Counted from the first letter of the stretch, positions 13,933-24,953 are shown. The stretch: 64,000 nt of DNA from Todiramphus chloris collaris (GCA_025345505.1 JANVCC010000153.1:1-64000), one strand, 5' to 3'. Translations and numbers: made by a program. Notes: generated by a model not told the origin, from the letters alone.

Positions 13933-14158
13933 TAAAGGATGGAGATTTTCCCTATTCCTCCTTTCGTTGTTATATTATCCTTCAGCTCCAGCTGCGTTTT
14001 GACTCTCCTAATTTTCTCCCTTCATAGCTTCACTACATCTTTATAGTCTTCATGAGAGACCTGCCCCCTATTGCAAAGGTCTTAGATTGTCCTTTTGTTC
14101 TTGAGGTCTGGGCAAAGGTCCCTATTTAGCCTGTCCTGTCTCCTCTCAACTTTTGTTG

Positions 14159-15205
14159 CTTGTTTAAGATTAGTAAAACTCCACCAGACATCCCATCTCC
14201 TGCCTTCAATTCCCCCCTTTTCTATGTACAGTGTGATTTTTTTCATCATGTTTATAAAACTCCATTATTGATTAATATCTTTTATAAATATTTTACAGTT
14301 TCTACCTGGTATTTAATTCTATTGCGTTTCCAGTCTTCATATTTAGCTATTTTTTTCTTACAGCACCAAAGGGTACATTGAATAATTATACAAGTTAAAG
14401 CAAATAAAATAGCAAGTCCTACTATGAATGCAAAGAGTTGTCTCAATTAAGCTAAGTTTGGAAGCCAAGAAGTCATTCTTTCTCAAAGTTCCCTGAATCT
14501 TCAGCTAGTATCATCTTTACTGACTTCATGAAAAACTTTTCTTCCACAATTTACCCAAATCTTCCTCGATTCTGCTCTCCTGGTTTACATATACACAACA
14601 GCTCTGCTTAATGATGGTACAAACTCCTCCTTCCTTCAGGGTTAATAAGTCCAGAGCTATTCTATTTTGTAAAACTACTTTTGAGAGTGAGTTTACCTCT
14701 GTCTGAAGACCACAGATGGCATCTGTAGAGAAGTTAAATACCTTATCCAGAGTGGTTGAAATATTCACTATAGCTTTCTCAAGTTCACTGACCCCTAACC
14801 AAGGGAAAAACCATCTCAGAAAACTATGGAATCCTATTCCCCTTTTTGCTAAGGGATTCTCCTCCTGTTTAGATCTTATCCAGGGGGTCTGTAGAATTCC
14901 TGGGGGAGGTTGTGAATGATTATAGATCTTATCCTAAGGGATTAAGTGCCTGATTGTACACATTCCCTTCCATCCCTCAGGGAGTTGCTTTCTACTAATG
15001 CTGTCTCCGCACAACCACCACTACCCATCAGGTAGCCTACAAGGCCTGCTGGTGGCCATTAGGTTGACTCGACAGAAAGTTCCCACACTGTGCCATCCAT
15101 ACTGATAAGACTGATTTCCCATTATGTCCCAGCCTTGGTTTGCATGAGTTTGCAATTGCGTGTGATTACAAAAATCATCAGACATCCCATCTTTTGCCTT
15201 CAATT
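14159..15205 (-). mobile_element. Antisense remnant of a class I ERV related to element A
   Basis: On the minus strand the order is: the first about 40 bp of an LTR (start at 15205, TGAAGGCAAAAGATGGG), an env transmembrane fragment, a polypurine tract (AGAAAAGGGGGGAAT, around 14208-14222), and the start of a second LTR (14207 downward, TGAAGGCAGGAGATGGG). The second LTR is cut by the CR1. Its start and polypurine tract resemble those of element A at 48131-48200, so it is the same or a sister family. Most of the provirus is deleted. Confidence 0.75.
14526..14768 (-). pseudogene. Env transmembrane subunit fragment
   Basis: About 80 codons on the minus strand include a retroviral TM ectodomain. 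The immunosuppressive-domain-like stretch LQNRIALDLLTLKEGG is followed by a CX6CC motif (C-TIIKQS-CC), the disulfide motif of gamma- and alpharetroviral TM proteins. The heptad-rich part before it (LQTEVNSLSKVV) fits the coiled coil. The fragment has no fusion peptide or membrane anchor in the same frame and is not a functional gene. Confidence 0.85.
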
Positions 15206-16729
15206 TCAAAAACATCCTTATTAAATCCATCAAACAGCATCCCCTAACAATTGAAAAAGCCTAGGGATTCCTCCCCCAGTAAAGCTGCTAGCCAAGAACT
15301 GTCTTTCTGGCTATCACCTACGTGTGGCAGCCAATTCACAGGAAAAAGAAATCCAGACCTGCTACATTTGCTTTGGGCTATAAATCATGTTGTTCTCAAA
15401 AAGCCCTTATAAAAGTTAACAAAAACCCGACACTAAAAAATTGAATACATCTAAAGATTGCTCCTCCAGGAAAGCTTCTAGTGTTGAATTCCCTTGCTGG
15501 CCTCACCTACACAAGACAGACCATTTTCAGTACCAATATGGACCTGTCACCTTTTCTTTGGGACAGAAACTAGGTTATTCTCAAAATTTCTTTATTAGCT
15601 CTAGCAAAGAGCAGATTCTTTAGAATTGAAAATGTCTGGAAAATGCTCACATAGGAAATATACTAGTCCACATTTCTCTTTCAGGCCCTCACCTACCCTT
15701 GACAGCTCATTCACAGAGCCAAGAATAATGGAACTGCCACCTTTGCTTTGGGATATAAACTAGGTTGTTCTTAAACAGTGTTTTATTAATGCTAGAAAGG
15801 ATTCAACATTTTAAACTGAAAAAATCTAGGTTCTGCTCTGCCAGGAAAGCTACTAGCTCCATATTCTCTTGCTGACCTTCACCTACACCTGCAAGCCCAT
15901 TCACAGACGCAAGAAATATTGAAGAGACAAGACTGCAAGACTGCTTGATCTCAAAATGTGCTTTATTAGCTCTAGCAAAGAGATGACATGAAAAATTAAA
16001 AACATCTAGGGTTTGAACCCTAATGAAATCTGCTAGCCCTGAATTCTCTTGCTGGCTCTCAACTACACTAGCAGCCCATTCATAGCCCCAGGATATCTGG
16101 GCCTTTTACTTTTGGTTTGCGCTACAAACCATGTTGTTCTCAAAAGTCCTTCTTAACTGTAGCAAAGGAACAACACTAAAAAATTAATACATCTAGGCAT
16201 TGCTCCACTAGGAAAGCTGCTAGCTCTGAATTGTCTTGCTGAACCTCACCTATCCCTGGCTGTCCATCTACAGAACCAAGTAATATGGGACAGCCACCTT
16301 CGCTTTGCAATGGAAACTAAGTTATTATAAAAAACTGCTTTATTAGCTCTAGGAAAGAGCCAACCATAAAACTTAAAATATCTAGGGACTGCTCCCACAG
16401 GAAAGCTCCTAACTCTGAATTCTATTCCTAGGCCTCACCTACCCCTGGCAGCCCATGAACATTCCCAGGAAATCTGGACCTGCCTCCTTCCTTTTAGGCT
16501 GAAAAACAGGTTGTTCTGAAAAATGCCATTAGTAAGTGCATCAAAGAGCCAACCATAACAATTAAAAATGTCTAGGGATTACTCGCATGGGAAGGTTATT
16601 AGCCCTGAATTCCCTTGCTAGCCCTCTCCTACCCCTGGCATCCCATTTACAGCACCAAGAAATCCGTACCTGCCACGTTTGCTTTGGGATATAAATCATA
16701 TAGTTCTCAAAAGGCCCTTATTGGTCTAG
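15206..16729 (+). repeat. Satellite array block c, fourth part (plus)
   Basis: About eight plus-orientation satellite units, starting directly after the antisense retroviral remnant. Units are more diverged here than in the 6-12 kb stretch, and the EcoRI box is often mutated. I see no gene. Confidence 0.85.
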
Positions 16730-16850
16730 GGGTGAACTTGTAGAGACTATCATGGTCTTGTAGAGTAGGGCTAATGGTTGGACATGATGATTCCAAGGGT
16801 CTTTTCCAACCTGAGTGATTCTGTAATTCTGTGATTATTAATTCTATCAA
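16730..16850 (+). mobile_element. CR1 3'-end fragment
   Basis: About 120 bp inside a satellite unit reads as the terminal part of a CR1 LINE on the plus strand: GGTTGGACATGATGATTCC, then CTTTTCCAACCTGAGTGATT, then ATTCTGTGATT. These match the conserved CR1 3' end. The exact left boundary is uncertain by about 10 bp. Confidence 0.8.
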
Positions 16851-17981
16851 AGAGCCATGCTGGCCTTCACCTACCACTGGCAGTCCATTCACAGTCACAA
16901 GAAATCTGGACCTGCCTTGTATCCTGTAGGCTGAAAAACAGGCTGTTCTCAAATACATCCTTATTAAGTCCAACAACAGTCCTCTGGCAAGGACTCAACA
17001 TTTAAAATTGAAAAAGTATAGATATTGCTCCTCCATGAAAGCTACTAGGTCTTAATTCTCTTGCTGCTCCTCACCTAGCCCTGGCAGACCTTTCACAGCA
17101 CCAAAAAGTATTAACCAGCCACCTTTGCTATAGGCTGCAAGATAATTTGATTTCAACAAGTGCTTTATTACCCACAGCAAAGATCAGACACTTGAAAATG
17201 GTTAGGGATTGCTCCCCCTAGAATGCTGCCAGCCCTGAATTCACTTGCTGGCCTTCACATACACCTGGCAGACCATTCACACTCAAAAGAAATATGAACC
17301 TGACATTTTTTCTTTAGGCTGAAAAGCAGTTTGATCTCAAAAACTGTTTAATTAGCACTAAGAAAGATCTGACTTTAAAAATTGCAAACACGTAGGGATT
17401 GATAACCCATGAAATTGATGAGACCTGAATTCTCTTTCGGGTCCTCACTTACCACTGGCAGCCAAGTCCATGCCCAAGAATTCTGGACCTGACACTTTGC
17501 TTTATGCTATAACGTTTTTGTTCTGAATGTGATTCATTAGCTGTAGTAAATAGCAACACTAGAAATGGGTAACACTTAGAGATTGCTACCCCAGGAAACC
17601 TGCTAGCCCGGAATTCTATTGCTGGCCCTCACCTACCCCTGGAAGCCCACTCAAAGCCCCAAGAAATCTTGATCTGCCAACTTTGCTTTAGGCTACAAAC
17701 AGGTTGTTCTGAAAAAGGCACTTATTACCTCTAGCAAAGAGCTGACACTAAAAATTGAAAACATCTTGTGATTCCTTCCACAGGGGAGATGCTATCTCTG
17801 AATTCTCTCACTGGCCCTCACCTACCACTGGTAGCCCATTCACAGACACAGGAAATCTGGACCTGCATCCTATCCTTGAGGTTGAAAACCAGGTTGTTCT
17901 CAAATTCGTCCTTATTAAGTCCATCAGCAAGCCAACATTAAAAATTGGTAACATTTATGTACTGCATCCCTTAGGAAAGCT
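16851..17981 (+). repeat. Satellite array block c, last part (plus)
   Basis: About six plus-orientation units ending at 17981 in an AGGAAAGCTG box, where the next base begins a unit in the opposite direction. I see no gene. Confidence 0.88.
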
Positions 17982-19224
17982 GTATTACAGACTAAAGCAA
18001 ACTTGGCAGGGCTAGATTTATTGTGGCTGTGAATGGGCTGTCCGCGGTGGGTGAGGCCCAGCAGCTTACCTGAGGGAATAATACCTACATGTTTTAAATT
18101 TTTAGTGCTGGCTCTTTATGCTAATAAAGGGCTACCTAATAAATCTATTTTTAGAACAAACAGTATTATAGCCTACAACTAAGGTTGCAGGTCCAGAATT
18201 ATTTGTCATGGAATGGGATGCCAGGTGTAGGTGAGGTCCAGCAAAATAATGCAGACCTAGAAAGTACCCTGGGAGAGAAATACCTAGATGTTTTTAATTT
18301 TAAATGTCAGCTCGTTTCTAAAGGAGTTAAAGCACATTTTGAGATCAACCTGTTTTGCATCCTAAAGCAAAGGTGTCAGGTCCATAAGTTTTGGTTCTGT
18401 GAACAGGCTACCAAGGGTAGGTGAGCGACAGCAATAGAATTCAGAGATAGCTTTCCTGGGGGAGCAATCTCTAGACATTTTCAGCTTTTATGGTTGGCTC
18501 CTTGATACACTTACTCAACCTGAGATCAACCTGTTTTTCAGCCTAAAGGGAAGGAGGCAGGTCCAGATTTCCTGGGAATGTTCATGGGCTGCCAGGGGTA
18601 GGTGAGGGTCAGCAAGAGTCTACAGACCTAGCAACTATACTGTGGGAGAAATCCCTAGATGTTTTCAATTCCTAGTGTCAGGTCTTTGCTAGAGCTAAGA
18701 AAGCATTTTTTGAGAACAAAGTGTTTTGCAACATAAATGGAAGGTCCAGATTTCCTGGGTCTGTGAATGGGCTGCTAAGGGTAGGTGAATGTCAGAAGGA
18801 GAATTCATGTCTAGCAGCTTTCCTGGGGGAGCAATCCCTAGAGGTTTTCAATTTTTAGTGTCAGATCTTTGATTAAGTTTAAAAGGGCATTTTTGAGAAC
18901 AATCTGTTTTTAAGCCTAAAGGACAGGATGCAGGTTCAAATTTCCTGGGGTTGTGAATATGCTGTCAGGTGTAGGTAAGGGCCAGCACAAAAATTCAGGA
19001 CTAGAAGCTTTCCTAGAGGAGAAATACCTAGACTTATACAATTTTAGATGTTTATTTCTTGATTGGGATAATAAAGCCCTTTTTGAGAACAACCTATTTT
19101 CTATCCCAAAGCAAGGTGGCACGCCCTTATTACTTAGTTCGATAAATGGGCTGTCAGCAGTAGGTGAGGGCCAGCAAGGGAATTCAGAGCTAGCAGCTTT
19201 ACCTGTGGGAGCATATCCTCAACC
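17982..19224 (-). repeat. Satellite array block d, first part (minus)
   Basis: Six to seven units in minus orientation: GGCTGCCAGGGGTAGGTGAG, GAGAATTCA and AATCCCTAGA boxes are read on the plus strand. The block extends to the solo LTR at 19225. I see no gene. Confidence 0.88.
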
Positions 19225-20035
19225 TGTTATAAATGAGACCAAAATAGTCTTTAAATAGAAAAATAAGAATTTATTAGTGATGGGGAATGAGCAAGCAGCG
19301 CTGGGTGCGTGGGGAGTCTGCGCTCCACCAGCATGCACAACAAGATGTCAAGCATGCAGGCATTTATTACTCTAAATCATGCATATCCAACAGCGTTAAC
19401 TACATATTCATTCTGTGGGGTTGGATTATTATAATCAGGTCCAGGAACTCATTATCATAGGTCTCCTCCCTTTGGCACTTGCGCACTGGTATCTGGTGGT
19501 CGTGAGCCGGGGTCTTCAGCAGGAAGGCCCCCAGTCTTCCCCGCAGTGTACTTGTCACCTTTTGTCTCAAAATGATGAGTCAGGAACCAGAGGGTTGATG
19601 TGATGCTTATCTGCAGGTAGGCTCTCCTGTCTCCTGTCTTCTATCTTCCTGTCTGGGACTTAGTTCCCTTATCTACAAAGACCAAAACTACACAGGACAG
19701 GCTACAGGATTTAGGAGAACCTTGATAACTTTCAAGGCTATGGGAGACAAAACACAACTTACAACTATGTAAGACAAGACACAGTTTACAGTTATGTAAA
19801 ACAAGCTACAGTTTACAAGGCTACTAGGCTAGGATTTATGATGACATTTACAACTCAGGCCTCGGCCAGGCCTGTAACCGGTGGGAACTGGGATGATGTC
19901 CTGGAGGGCCGAGTCCCCAGTATAGCAGAATACATTTGCTACCTTTCCATACCTGACTTGGTGCTTTTATTAGAGCAAACCAGCTTAAGCAATTGGTACA
20001 AAGTTTGATGAACAAACAATTCACAGTTTATCACA
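19225..20035 (-). mobile_element. Solo LTR, minus orientation, 4-bp target duplication
   Basis: An 811-bp block interrupts a satellite unit. Its plus-strand ends are TGTTATAAATGAG and TTTATCACA, so it has TG...CA ends on either strand. AACC occurs directly before (19221-19224) and after (20036-20039), a 4-bp duplication typical of class I (gamma-like) ERVs. The internal text has a promoter-like GC-rich part near 19870-19920. No other copy of this LTR is visible in the window. Orientation is inferred from a minus-strand AATAAA-like signal near 19270. Confidence 0.8.
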
Positions 20036-20039
20036 AACC

Positions 20040-21079
20040 TTTTCAATTTCAACATGTTGTCTCTTTGATAGATCTAATAAAGCACTCCTTGAATTCATCG
20101 TGTTTTGCAGCTTAAGGGAAAGGAGGAAAGTTCAGATTTCCTGGGGCTGTGGATGGGCTGCCAGTGATAGGTGAGGACCAGCAAGAGAATTCAAGCCTAG
20201 CAGCTTTCCTTTGGAAGCAATCACTAGATGTTTTCTATTTTTACTATCTGATCTTTGCTAGAGATAATAAAGCACTTTTTGTGGGGTTTTTGTATTACAG
20301 TATTTGTATTTGGCTTTTTTGTATTACAGACTAAAGCAAATGTGGCAGGTCCAGATTTCTTGTAGCTGTGACTGTGTTGCCAGTTGTAGATGAGGGCCAG
20401 CAAGAGAATTCAGGGAATGCAGGTTTCCTGCGGGAGCAATCCCTAGATGTTTTCAGTTATTAGTGTCGGCTCTTTATTAGAGCTAATAAAGCAATTTTTA
20501 GAGCATAGAGGTTTGTAGCATAAAGCCAAGGTGAGAGGGAAAGATTTCTTTGTGCTGTGAATGGGTTGCCAGGGGTGAGAGACAGCAGGAGAATACAGAC
20601 CTTGCAAGTATCCTGGGGAAGAAACACCTGTATGTTTTCTATTTTGAATGTTGGGTCTTTGCTAGAGCTAATAAAGCACTTTTTGAGAATAAGCTATGAT
20701 TCAACCTAAAGAAAAGTTGGTAGGTCCAGATTTCTTATGGCTGTGAAAGGGCTGCAAACCGTAGGTGAGGGCCATCAAAAGAATTCAGAGCTAGCAGCTT
20801 TTCTGTGGGACCAATCACTAGATGTTTTTAATTTTAAATGTCAACTCCTTTAAAGAGGTATTAAAGCACTTTTTTGAGAACAACCTATTTTTCATTCTAA
20901 AGCAAAGGTGACATGTCCATATTTATTGGTGCTGTGAATGGGCTGCCAGGGGTAGTTGATAGCCAGCAATAGAACTCAGCTAGCAGCTTTCCTGTGGTAG
21001 CAATCCCTACCTGTTTCCAATTTATAGTGTCCGCTCTTTGCAAATGTTCATAAGGGCTTTTTGAAAACATGTTTTTTAG
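20040..21079 (-). repeat. Satellite array block d, last part (minus)
   Basis: Five to six minus-orientation units, ending at about 21079 where the 5' LTR of element A begins. This is the last satellite sequence in the window. It does not resume after the retroviral block. Confidence 0.85.
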
Positions 21080-22393
21080 TGAACACAGGTGTTGGGGTTT
21101 TGGGGAGTTATTCTGTTTTCCTTCTTGTCTTAAAGAATTTTTCCATACTTGTTTGTCAGGGAGGTAAATGGCTGTACTTAAGGGAGACAAAAGGACCTGG
21201 CCACAGGGGGAGGGGTCCAGCCTGCCGAATAAAGGGGGTTGGGTGGGGCCCCTGGGGCTCTCTTGTTTTGCTCCCTGCATTTCGAGGAGGAGAACCTGCC
21301 CTCGTGGTGCAGAGACCTCATCCCTGCTGCCTCTCCTGCTCTCCCTGCTGCCTACCAAGGATCCGGCGGGACACTGGGATCAGCTTGGAGAGAGCTCGTC
21401 CCTGCTTCGTTTCCTGCTTCTTCTGCCCCTGCTGTCTCTCGAGGATACTGCTGGACACCGGCATCGGCTGCCTAGGGGATTCGTGACGTGGGCTTTCCGT
21501 CGGCCATTGCCACGTGGGGACTGAGCTGGCTCCGGAGCGGCGGAGAGACCATCGCGCCCTCCCTGCTCCCCGGGAGCCCCCGAGAGGCTGGCACTAGGTT
21601 CCCTGTGTTGTTTTCCTGTTACTGCCGTAGTTATTGTTGTTTGTTTGTCTTGTTATATAGATATCTAGTAAAGAACTGTTATTCCTATTCCTCATATCTT
21701 TGCCTGAAAGCCCCTTAATTTCAGAATTATAAGCATTCGGAGGGGAGGGGGTTGCACTTTTCCATTCCAAGGGGGACTCCTGCCTCCCTTGGCAGACACC
21801 TGTCTTTCAAACCAAGACAACAGGAGACAGCGTGTCTGCTGGAATGTTACTAACCTTTAAACAAGCAATAACTATGAATGGGTAGTTGTATAGTATGGGC
21901 ATATGATAGTGATTTTCTCCAGGAACAGGAAAACAGGACATCTCGAGGCACCTGAGCATGCTGAACAGACAAGAACTGGTTTTGTGTCAAGAATGAGAAT
22001 TTTAGGCTCCAGGTCACCAAAAGAACACAATGATGAAGAAGAGAAGATGAAGTAAATGACTACCAGAGGTCACACAAGACCACTGGAGAGGGAAAAGACC
22101 CTAACCCTAATTTTATTATGCATGTTTGGACTATATAAATGAGTTCCAGGAACCCATTAGCATAAGACTGCCCTTTCTAAGAAATATAATGAATATGTCT
22201 ATTTAGCCTACACAACCTGTGTACCTAGCTTGCATCAGTACACACATTTGGAGGAGCGATCACCTGTGCATCCAGCACTGCAATAAGGAATACTGAGTTT
22301 ATCTCAGAATCCTTGTCCAGCCACACCTAGTCTCCCTCTTTGGTGAGGAGTGTTAGAAAACAATGGGTCTTGGAAACTCCAACCTTTGTATCA
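21080..22393 (+). repeat. Element A 5' LTR (interrupted)
   Basis: The LTR starts TGAACACAGG at 21080. It is split by a 730-bp solo LTR and resumes as ACAGGAGACAGCGTGTC after it. It matches the 3' LTR at 48151-48411 through GAGGTCACA, the AGACCCTAACCCTAATTTTA block and the TATATAAAT box (22132-22140 here). About 579 bp without the insertion. The end at 22393 (CA) is set by the primer site 3 bp downstream and is less certain. A double telomere-like hexamer CCCTAACCCTAA lies at 22099-22110. Confidence 0.78.
21090..21819 (+). mobile_element. Solo LTR S1 inside the 5' LTR of A
   Basis: 730 bp, starting TGTTGGGGTTTTGGGG and ending TCAAACCAAGACA, with ACAGG at 21085-21089 and again at 21820-21824 as a 5-bp target duplication. 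It has a GC-rich middle and a CAGCCTGCCGAATAAAGGG signal near 21220. A second, antisense and truncated copy of this family lies at 41183-41771. Overlapping open frames in it are GC-rich LTR translations without protein-family features. Confidence 0.9.
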
Positions 22394-22396
22394 ATT

Positions 22397-22414
22397 TGGC
22401 ACCCCAGATGGGAC
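22397..22414 (+). promoter_or_regulatory. Primer binding site of element A (tRNA-Arg-like)
   Basis: The 18-mer TGGCACCCCAGATGGGAC begins 3 bp after the LTR end. By my comparison it agrees at 16 of 18 positions with the complement of the 3' end of a vertebrate tRNA-Arg whose acceptor end reads TCCCATCTGGGTCG-CCA. The tRNA assignment rests on recall of that tRNA end and should be treated as provisional. Confidence 0.6.
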
Positions 22415-23148
22415 CCACTCTGCTCAGCTGCAAGACCCATTGAGAACAGGACTCCTGAGGGTACCCCCAGAACCTTTCTCCAGAGGAACTCCTTGCCTCA
22501 ATTGGGTTGCTGCAGGAACAGAAAAGGACCATCTTATGAAAAGGTATTCTTTTAATTTCAGGTTTCTGGGGACCAGTCATTGGGATTCCTGTAAGTTGTG
22601 GGAGACATCCCTTCCACGGTGTATGTCAGGTTACTAGTGCCTAAGGACATACTTCTGGTATTCTGGTATATCTGCAAATTGTGGGGTACAACTGCAATCG
22701 TGGAATTTATGAATTTCTGAGTAATTGTTGGCATTGTGGCCAGAGTATTGTGCATTGTCCTTGTGATATGGTGTATTTGTGTTTGTTACCATAAAGATGG
22801 AACAGAGAACCCTTATGTATGTGTGGTGTAATTGTATGATTGAGACGTGCCATAGCTATAAAGTGAGTGTGAAGTTCTGATTGGTGGTTCAGTTACCCCA
22901 CGAGGGGTACAGCTGGAGACTAATGTGTGAGTACTTTGAGTCCTGGAGACTTGCTTTTAAACAGCCTGTGAATAGGATACTGATAATTTGGAAAATAAGC
23001 TGATTGTAATCTTTGGAGATATATTTTGGAAATAAGGCTTAGAAGATTGGGGGGGGGCAGACATAGCAGGGAAAGACAGAGTGGGAATCTCTTAAAGAAA
23101 AATCTCCTTAGGTTGCATTCTGGCACACTGAAAAAAGATAGGAGGGAC
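22415..23148 (+). pseudogene. Element A leader and start of gag (matrix)
   Basis: The untranslated leader is followed near 23090-23148 by a decayed gag matrix start. One frame reads SLGCILAH, a stop, then KKIGG up to the edge of provirus B. On the other side of B the text continues as matrix-like sequence. The rest of this stretch (22415 to about 23050) has no open frame that I recognise. A G-run lies at 23049-23057. Confidence 0.65.
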
Positions 23149-23759
23149 TGTCAGAGACGGTGACAAGGGCAGTGTAGTGTATGCCTCAACATTGCTGTAT
23201 CAGTGCGAACAGACTGCAAACTACAAACTGGATGACAGTTTGTCCGAGGGAATGAAACCTGGCTCTGTCAGTGGGGACAGGCTCCAAACCATGAACTGGA
23301 CCTCAGCTTGCCAGAAATGGTGCCTTATCAGTGTGGAAAGCTGCAACCGAACCCCTACGCATGAGCCCAGGCCCAGGGCCTGGAAGACTGAGGGGTCCGG
23401 AGACTCCTGAAAACCCACCTGAGGCCCCTCAGAGACAGTGTTGGGCATGCGTGCCACCGACAGGTGGTAGATGTGGATAAGCAGGACAGTCCCTGATAAA
23501 AAGAGCAGGAGCCACAAACATCAAACGGAACGTTCTCCCACTGGACCTGAAAGCACATTGGACTGATGGGACGCTGCAGATCTGTGGTGGTAGCTATCGC
23601 AACTGACTTTTATCTTCCTTCCTTTCCTTTCTCTCTCTGCTTTGCAAACTTTTGTTGGGCAAATAAAGCCACTTGGTACCTTGACTCTGTTTTGAGTCTT
23701 AATTCTGTTCCCGAGAATATGAACAAAATCACACTCTGGTTTATGACCAGCACGTGACA
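23149..23759 (+). repeat. Provirus B 5' LTR
   Basis: 611 bp with TG...CA ends (TGTCAGAGACGG to CAGCACGTGACA). An AATAAA polyadenylation signal is at 23662-23667, preceded by a pyrimidine-rich CTTCCTTCCTTTCC tract. A GATAAAAAG box near 23495 may serve as the TATA element. Open frames on both strands are LTR translations. Confidence 0.93.
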
Positions 23760-23767
23760 TCTTTAAT

Positions 23768-23785
23768 TGGCGTCACAGACAGGAT
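23768..23785 (+). promoter_or_regulatory. Primer binding site of provirus B (tRNA-Ser-like)
   Basis: The 18-mer TGGCGTCACAGACAGGAT starts 8 bp after the LTR. It agrees at 16 of 18 positions with the complement of the 3' end of a vertebrate tRNA-Ser(CGA) as I recall it (acceptor end ATCCTGTTCGTGACG-CCA). The tRNA identity is an inference from that comparison. Confidence 0.65.
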
Positions 23786-24667
23786 TCTCGGAGAAACAGA
23801 AAAGTGTCCAGGTGCTTTATAAGAGACTCTTGTGAGTGTGTGAGTGGGACGTACATTGGTACAAAGCGAGTGCTGAGTCTGGATCCGCGGTTCTGTTTGT
23901 CCACGAGGAAAACAGCCGGAGAAGGACAAAGCGACAGAATTGAGTGAGAGACAAGTCTCAAGAAAATTTTAATGTGTGACCTCCTCAGAGTGAATGGGGG
24001 AATATTGATAGAGAATTTATTGTGTGGCCCTCTCAGGATGAATAACTCCCTCTTTGGTGAAATGAGTGCCCATACACATATAGATGTTTATGATCCTTTC
24101 CCCATGAATTCGTTGAATAGGGATTTAGATAAACTGAATGACCTGTTGGGAATATATCATGCCCACCCATCTTCCCAGGACAGGAATGGGCAAAAGATCA
24201 CTGGTTCCAACCACAGAGTGTGGTGGACAGGACAATGGTATTGCAGAAGGAGGCTAAAGTTAAGCTTGGGAAGGGAAAATCCATAATTTGTGCAGTTTTG
24301 TGAGTGAGTTTGGCAGCGGCCGTGGAAGACAGGAGACAGTGGTTGTGTGAAAGGGATGCTGTCATAGACTCCCTGAAACTGTCAGTTAAATCACTACAAG
24401 AGCAGTCAGCAGAGACCAAACAAACATTAGAGGAAGAAAAAAACCCAAAATGTCTTGTTAAAGGGAGCACTGAAAGAAGAACTGTGGAAGGAGAGTGATT
24501 CATTTGCAGAGGTAGAGCTGAAGTTGCAAGAGAGAGGAATTAGGCAAATCTATCCTCAGGAGAATTTGCGGAAAGCAAAAGAGACAGCAGAAAATCCTTC
24601 TCATGTGTATCCCCTGGTTAAGACAGAGAATTTGTACGAGGCAGATGATGATCATCCCCAAGTTGTT
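23786..24667 (+). pseudogene. Provirus B leader and 5' gag
   Basis: The leader is followed by a gag 5' region in shifting frames. From about 24304 one frame reads a charged helical stretch (DSLKLSVKSLQEQSAETKQT), and after a frameshift near 24455 another continues with KEELWKESDSFAEVELKLQ. This looks like a coiled coil. At 24667 the sequence is cut by provirus D and resumes at 33077. I see no recognisable matrix signature, and the start codon of gag is not certain. Confidence 0.6.
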
Positions 24668-24933
24668 TGCGGGAGTCAAGGTCTGGCAGCCGGAAGATAT
24701 CACGCTGTACGGAAAGATAGTGCCCCTCTCCTAATAGCCGATAGCACCTGGCTAGTGTTGTAAGCAGACGGAAATGACATCGTAAACTTAGGGCTATATA
24801 ACGCTGTGTTGTGTACTAATAAACACCATCTGCTATCCACCACACTGGTGTCTGTGAGCTGATGGACTGAGCGGCCTGGGGTTGGCCGCTGTGTCGTTCC
24901 TGAAACAGGTCGCCAAGCCTCCCAGAGGCAACA
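24668..24933 (+). repeat. Provirus D 5' LTR
   Basis: 266 bp, starting TGCGGGAGTCAAGG and ending AGAGGCAACA. It has a TATATAA box at 24795-24801 and an AATAAA signal at 24818-24823, only about 20 bp apart, so the R region is very short. The end is fixed by the primer site at 24936 and by the target duplication at the 3' copy. Confidence 0.93.
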
Positions 24934-24935
24934 AG

Positions 24936-24953
24936 TGGTGCTGAAACCCGGGA
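24936..24953 (+). promoter_or_regulatory. Primer binding site of provirus D (tRNA-Phe-like)
   Basis: TGGTGCTGAAACCCGGGA lies 2 bp after the LTR. It matches the complement of the vertebrate tRNA-Phe 3' end at 17 of 18 positions by my recall of that tRNA. Alpharetroviruses normally use tRNA-Trp and betaretroviruses tRNA-Lys, so this is unusual for a class II element. Confidence 0.75.

Larger units (their letters stand above)
12463..14158 (-). mobile_element. 5'-truncated CR1 LINE retrotransposon
   Basis: The plus strand begins with repeated AGAATCATAGAATC units, the reverse complement of the characteristic CR1 3' end, and continues through the CR1 3' region into two minus-strand pieces of the CR1 reverse transcriptase. 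The 5' end stops at about 14158 against an antisense retroviral LTR remnant. It inserted in, or beside, that remnant within the satellite. Confidence 0.9.

Noticed and set aside
1..21079. Regularly spaced repeats that could be taken for a CRISPR-like array
   Set aside because: The repeated unit is about 189 bp and continuous, with no unique spacers, and the context is a vertebrate genome. It is a satellite.
21061..21524. Overlapping plus and minus open frames of 118-153 codons
   Set aside because: They lie in the GC-rich solo LTR S1 and its satellite border, show no protein family, and overlap on both strands.
23130..23148. Purine-rich AAAAAAGATAGGAGGGA before the LTR at 23149, resembling a polypurine tract of a 3' LTR
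   Set aside because: Gag of element A continues on the other side of the LTR pair, GGGAC is duplicated at the outer ends of both LTRs, and a tRNA-Ser-like primer site follows. The LTR at 23149 is therefore a 5' LTR.
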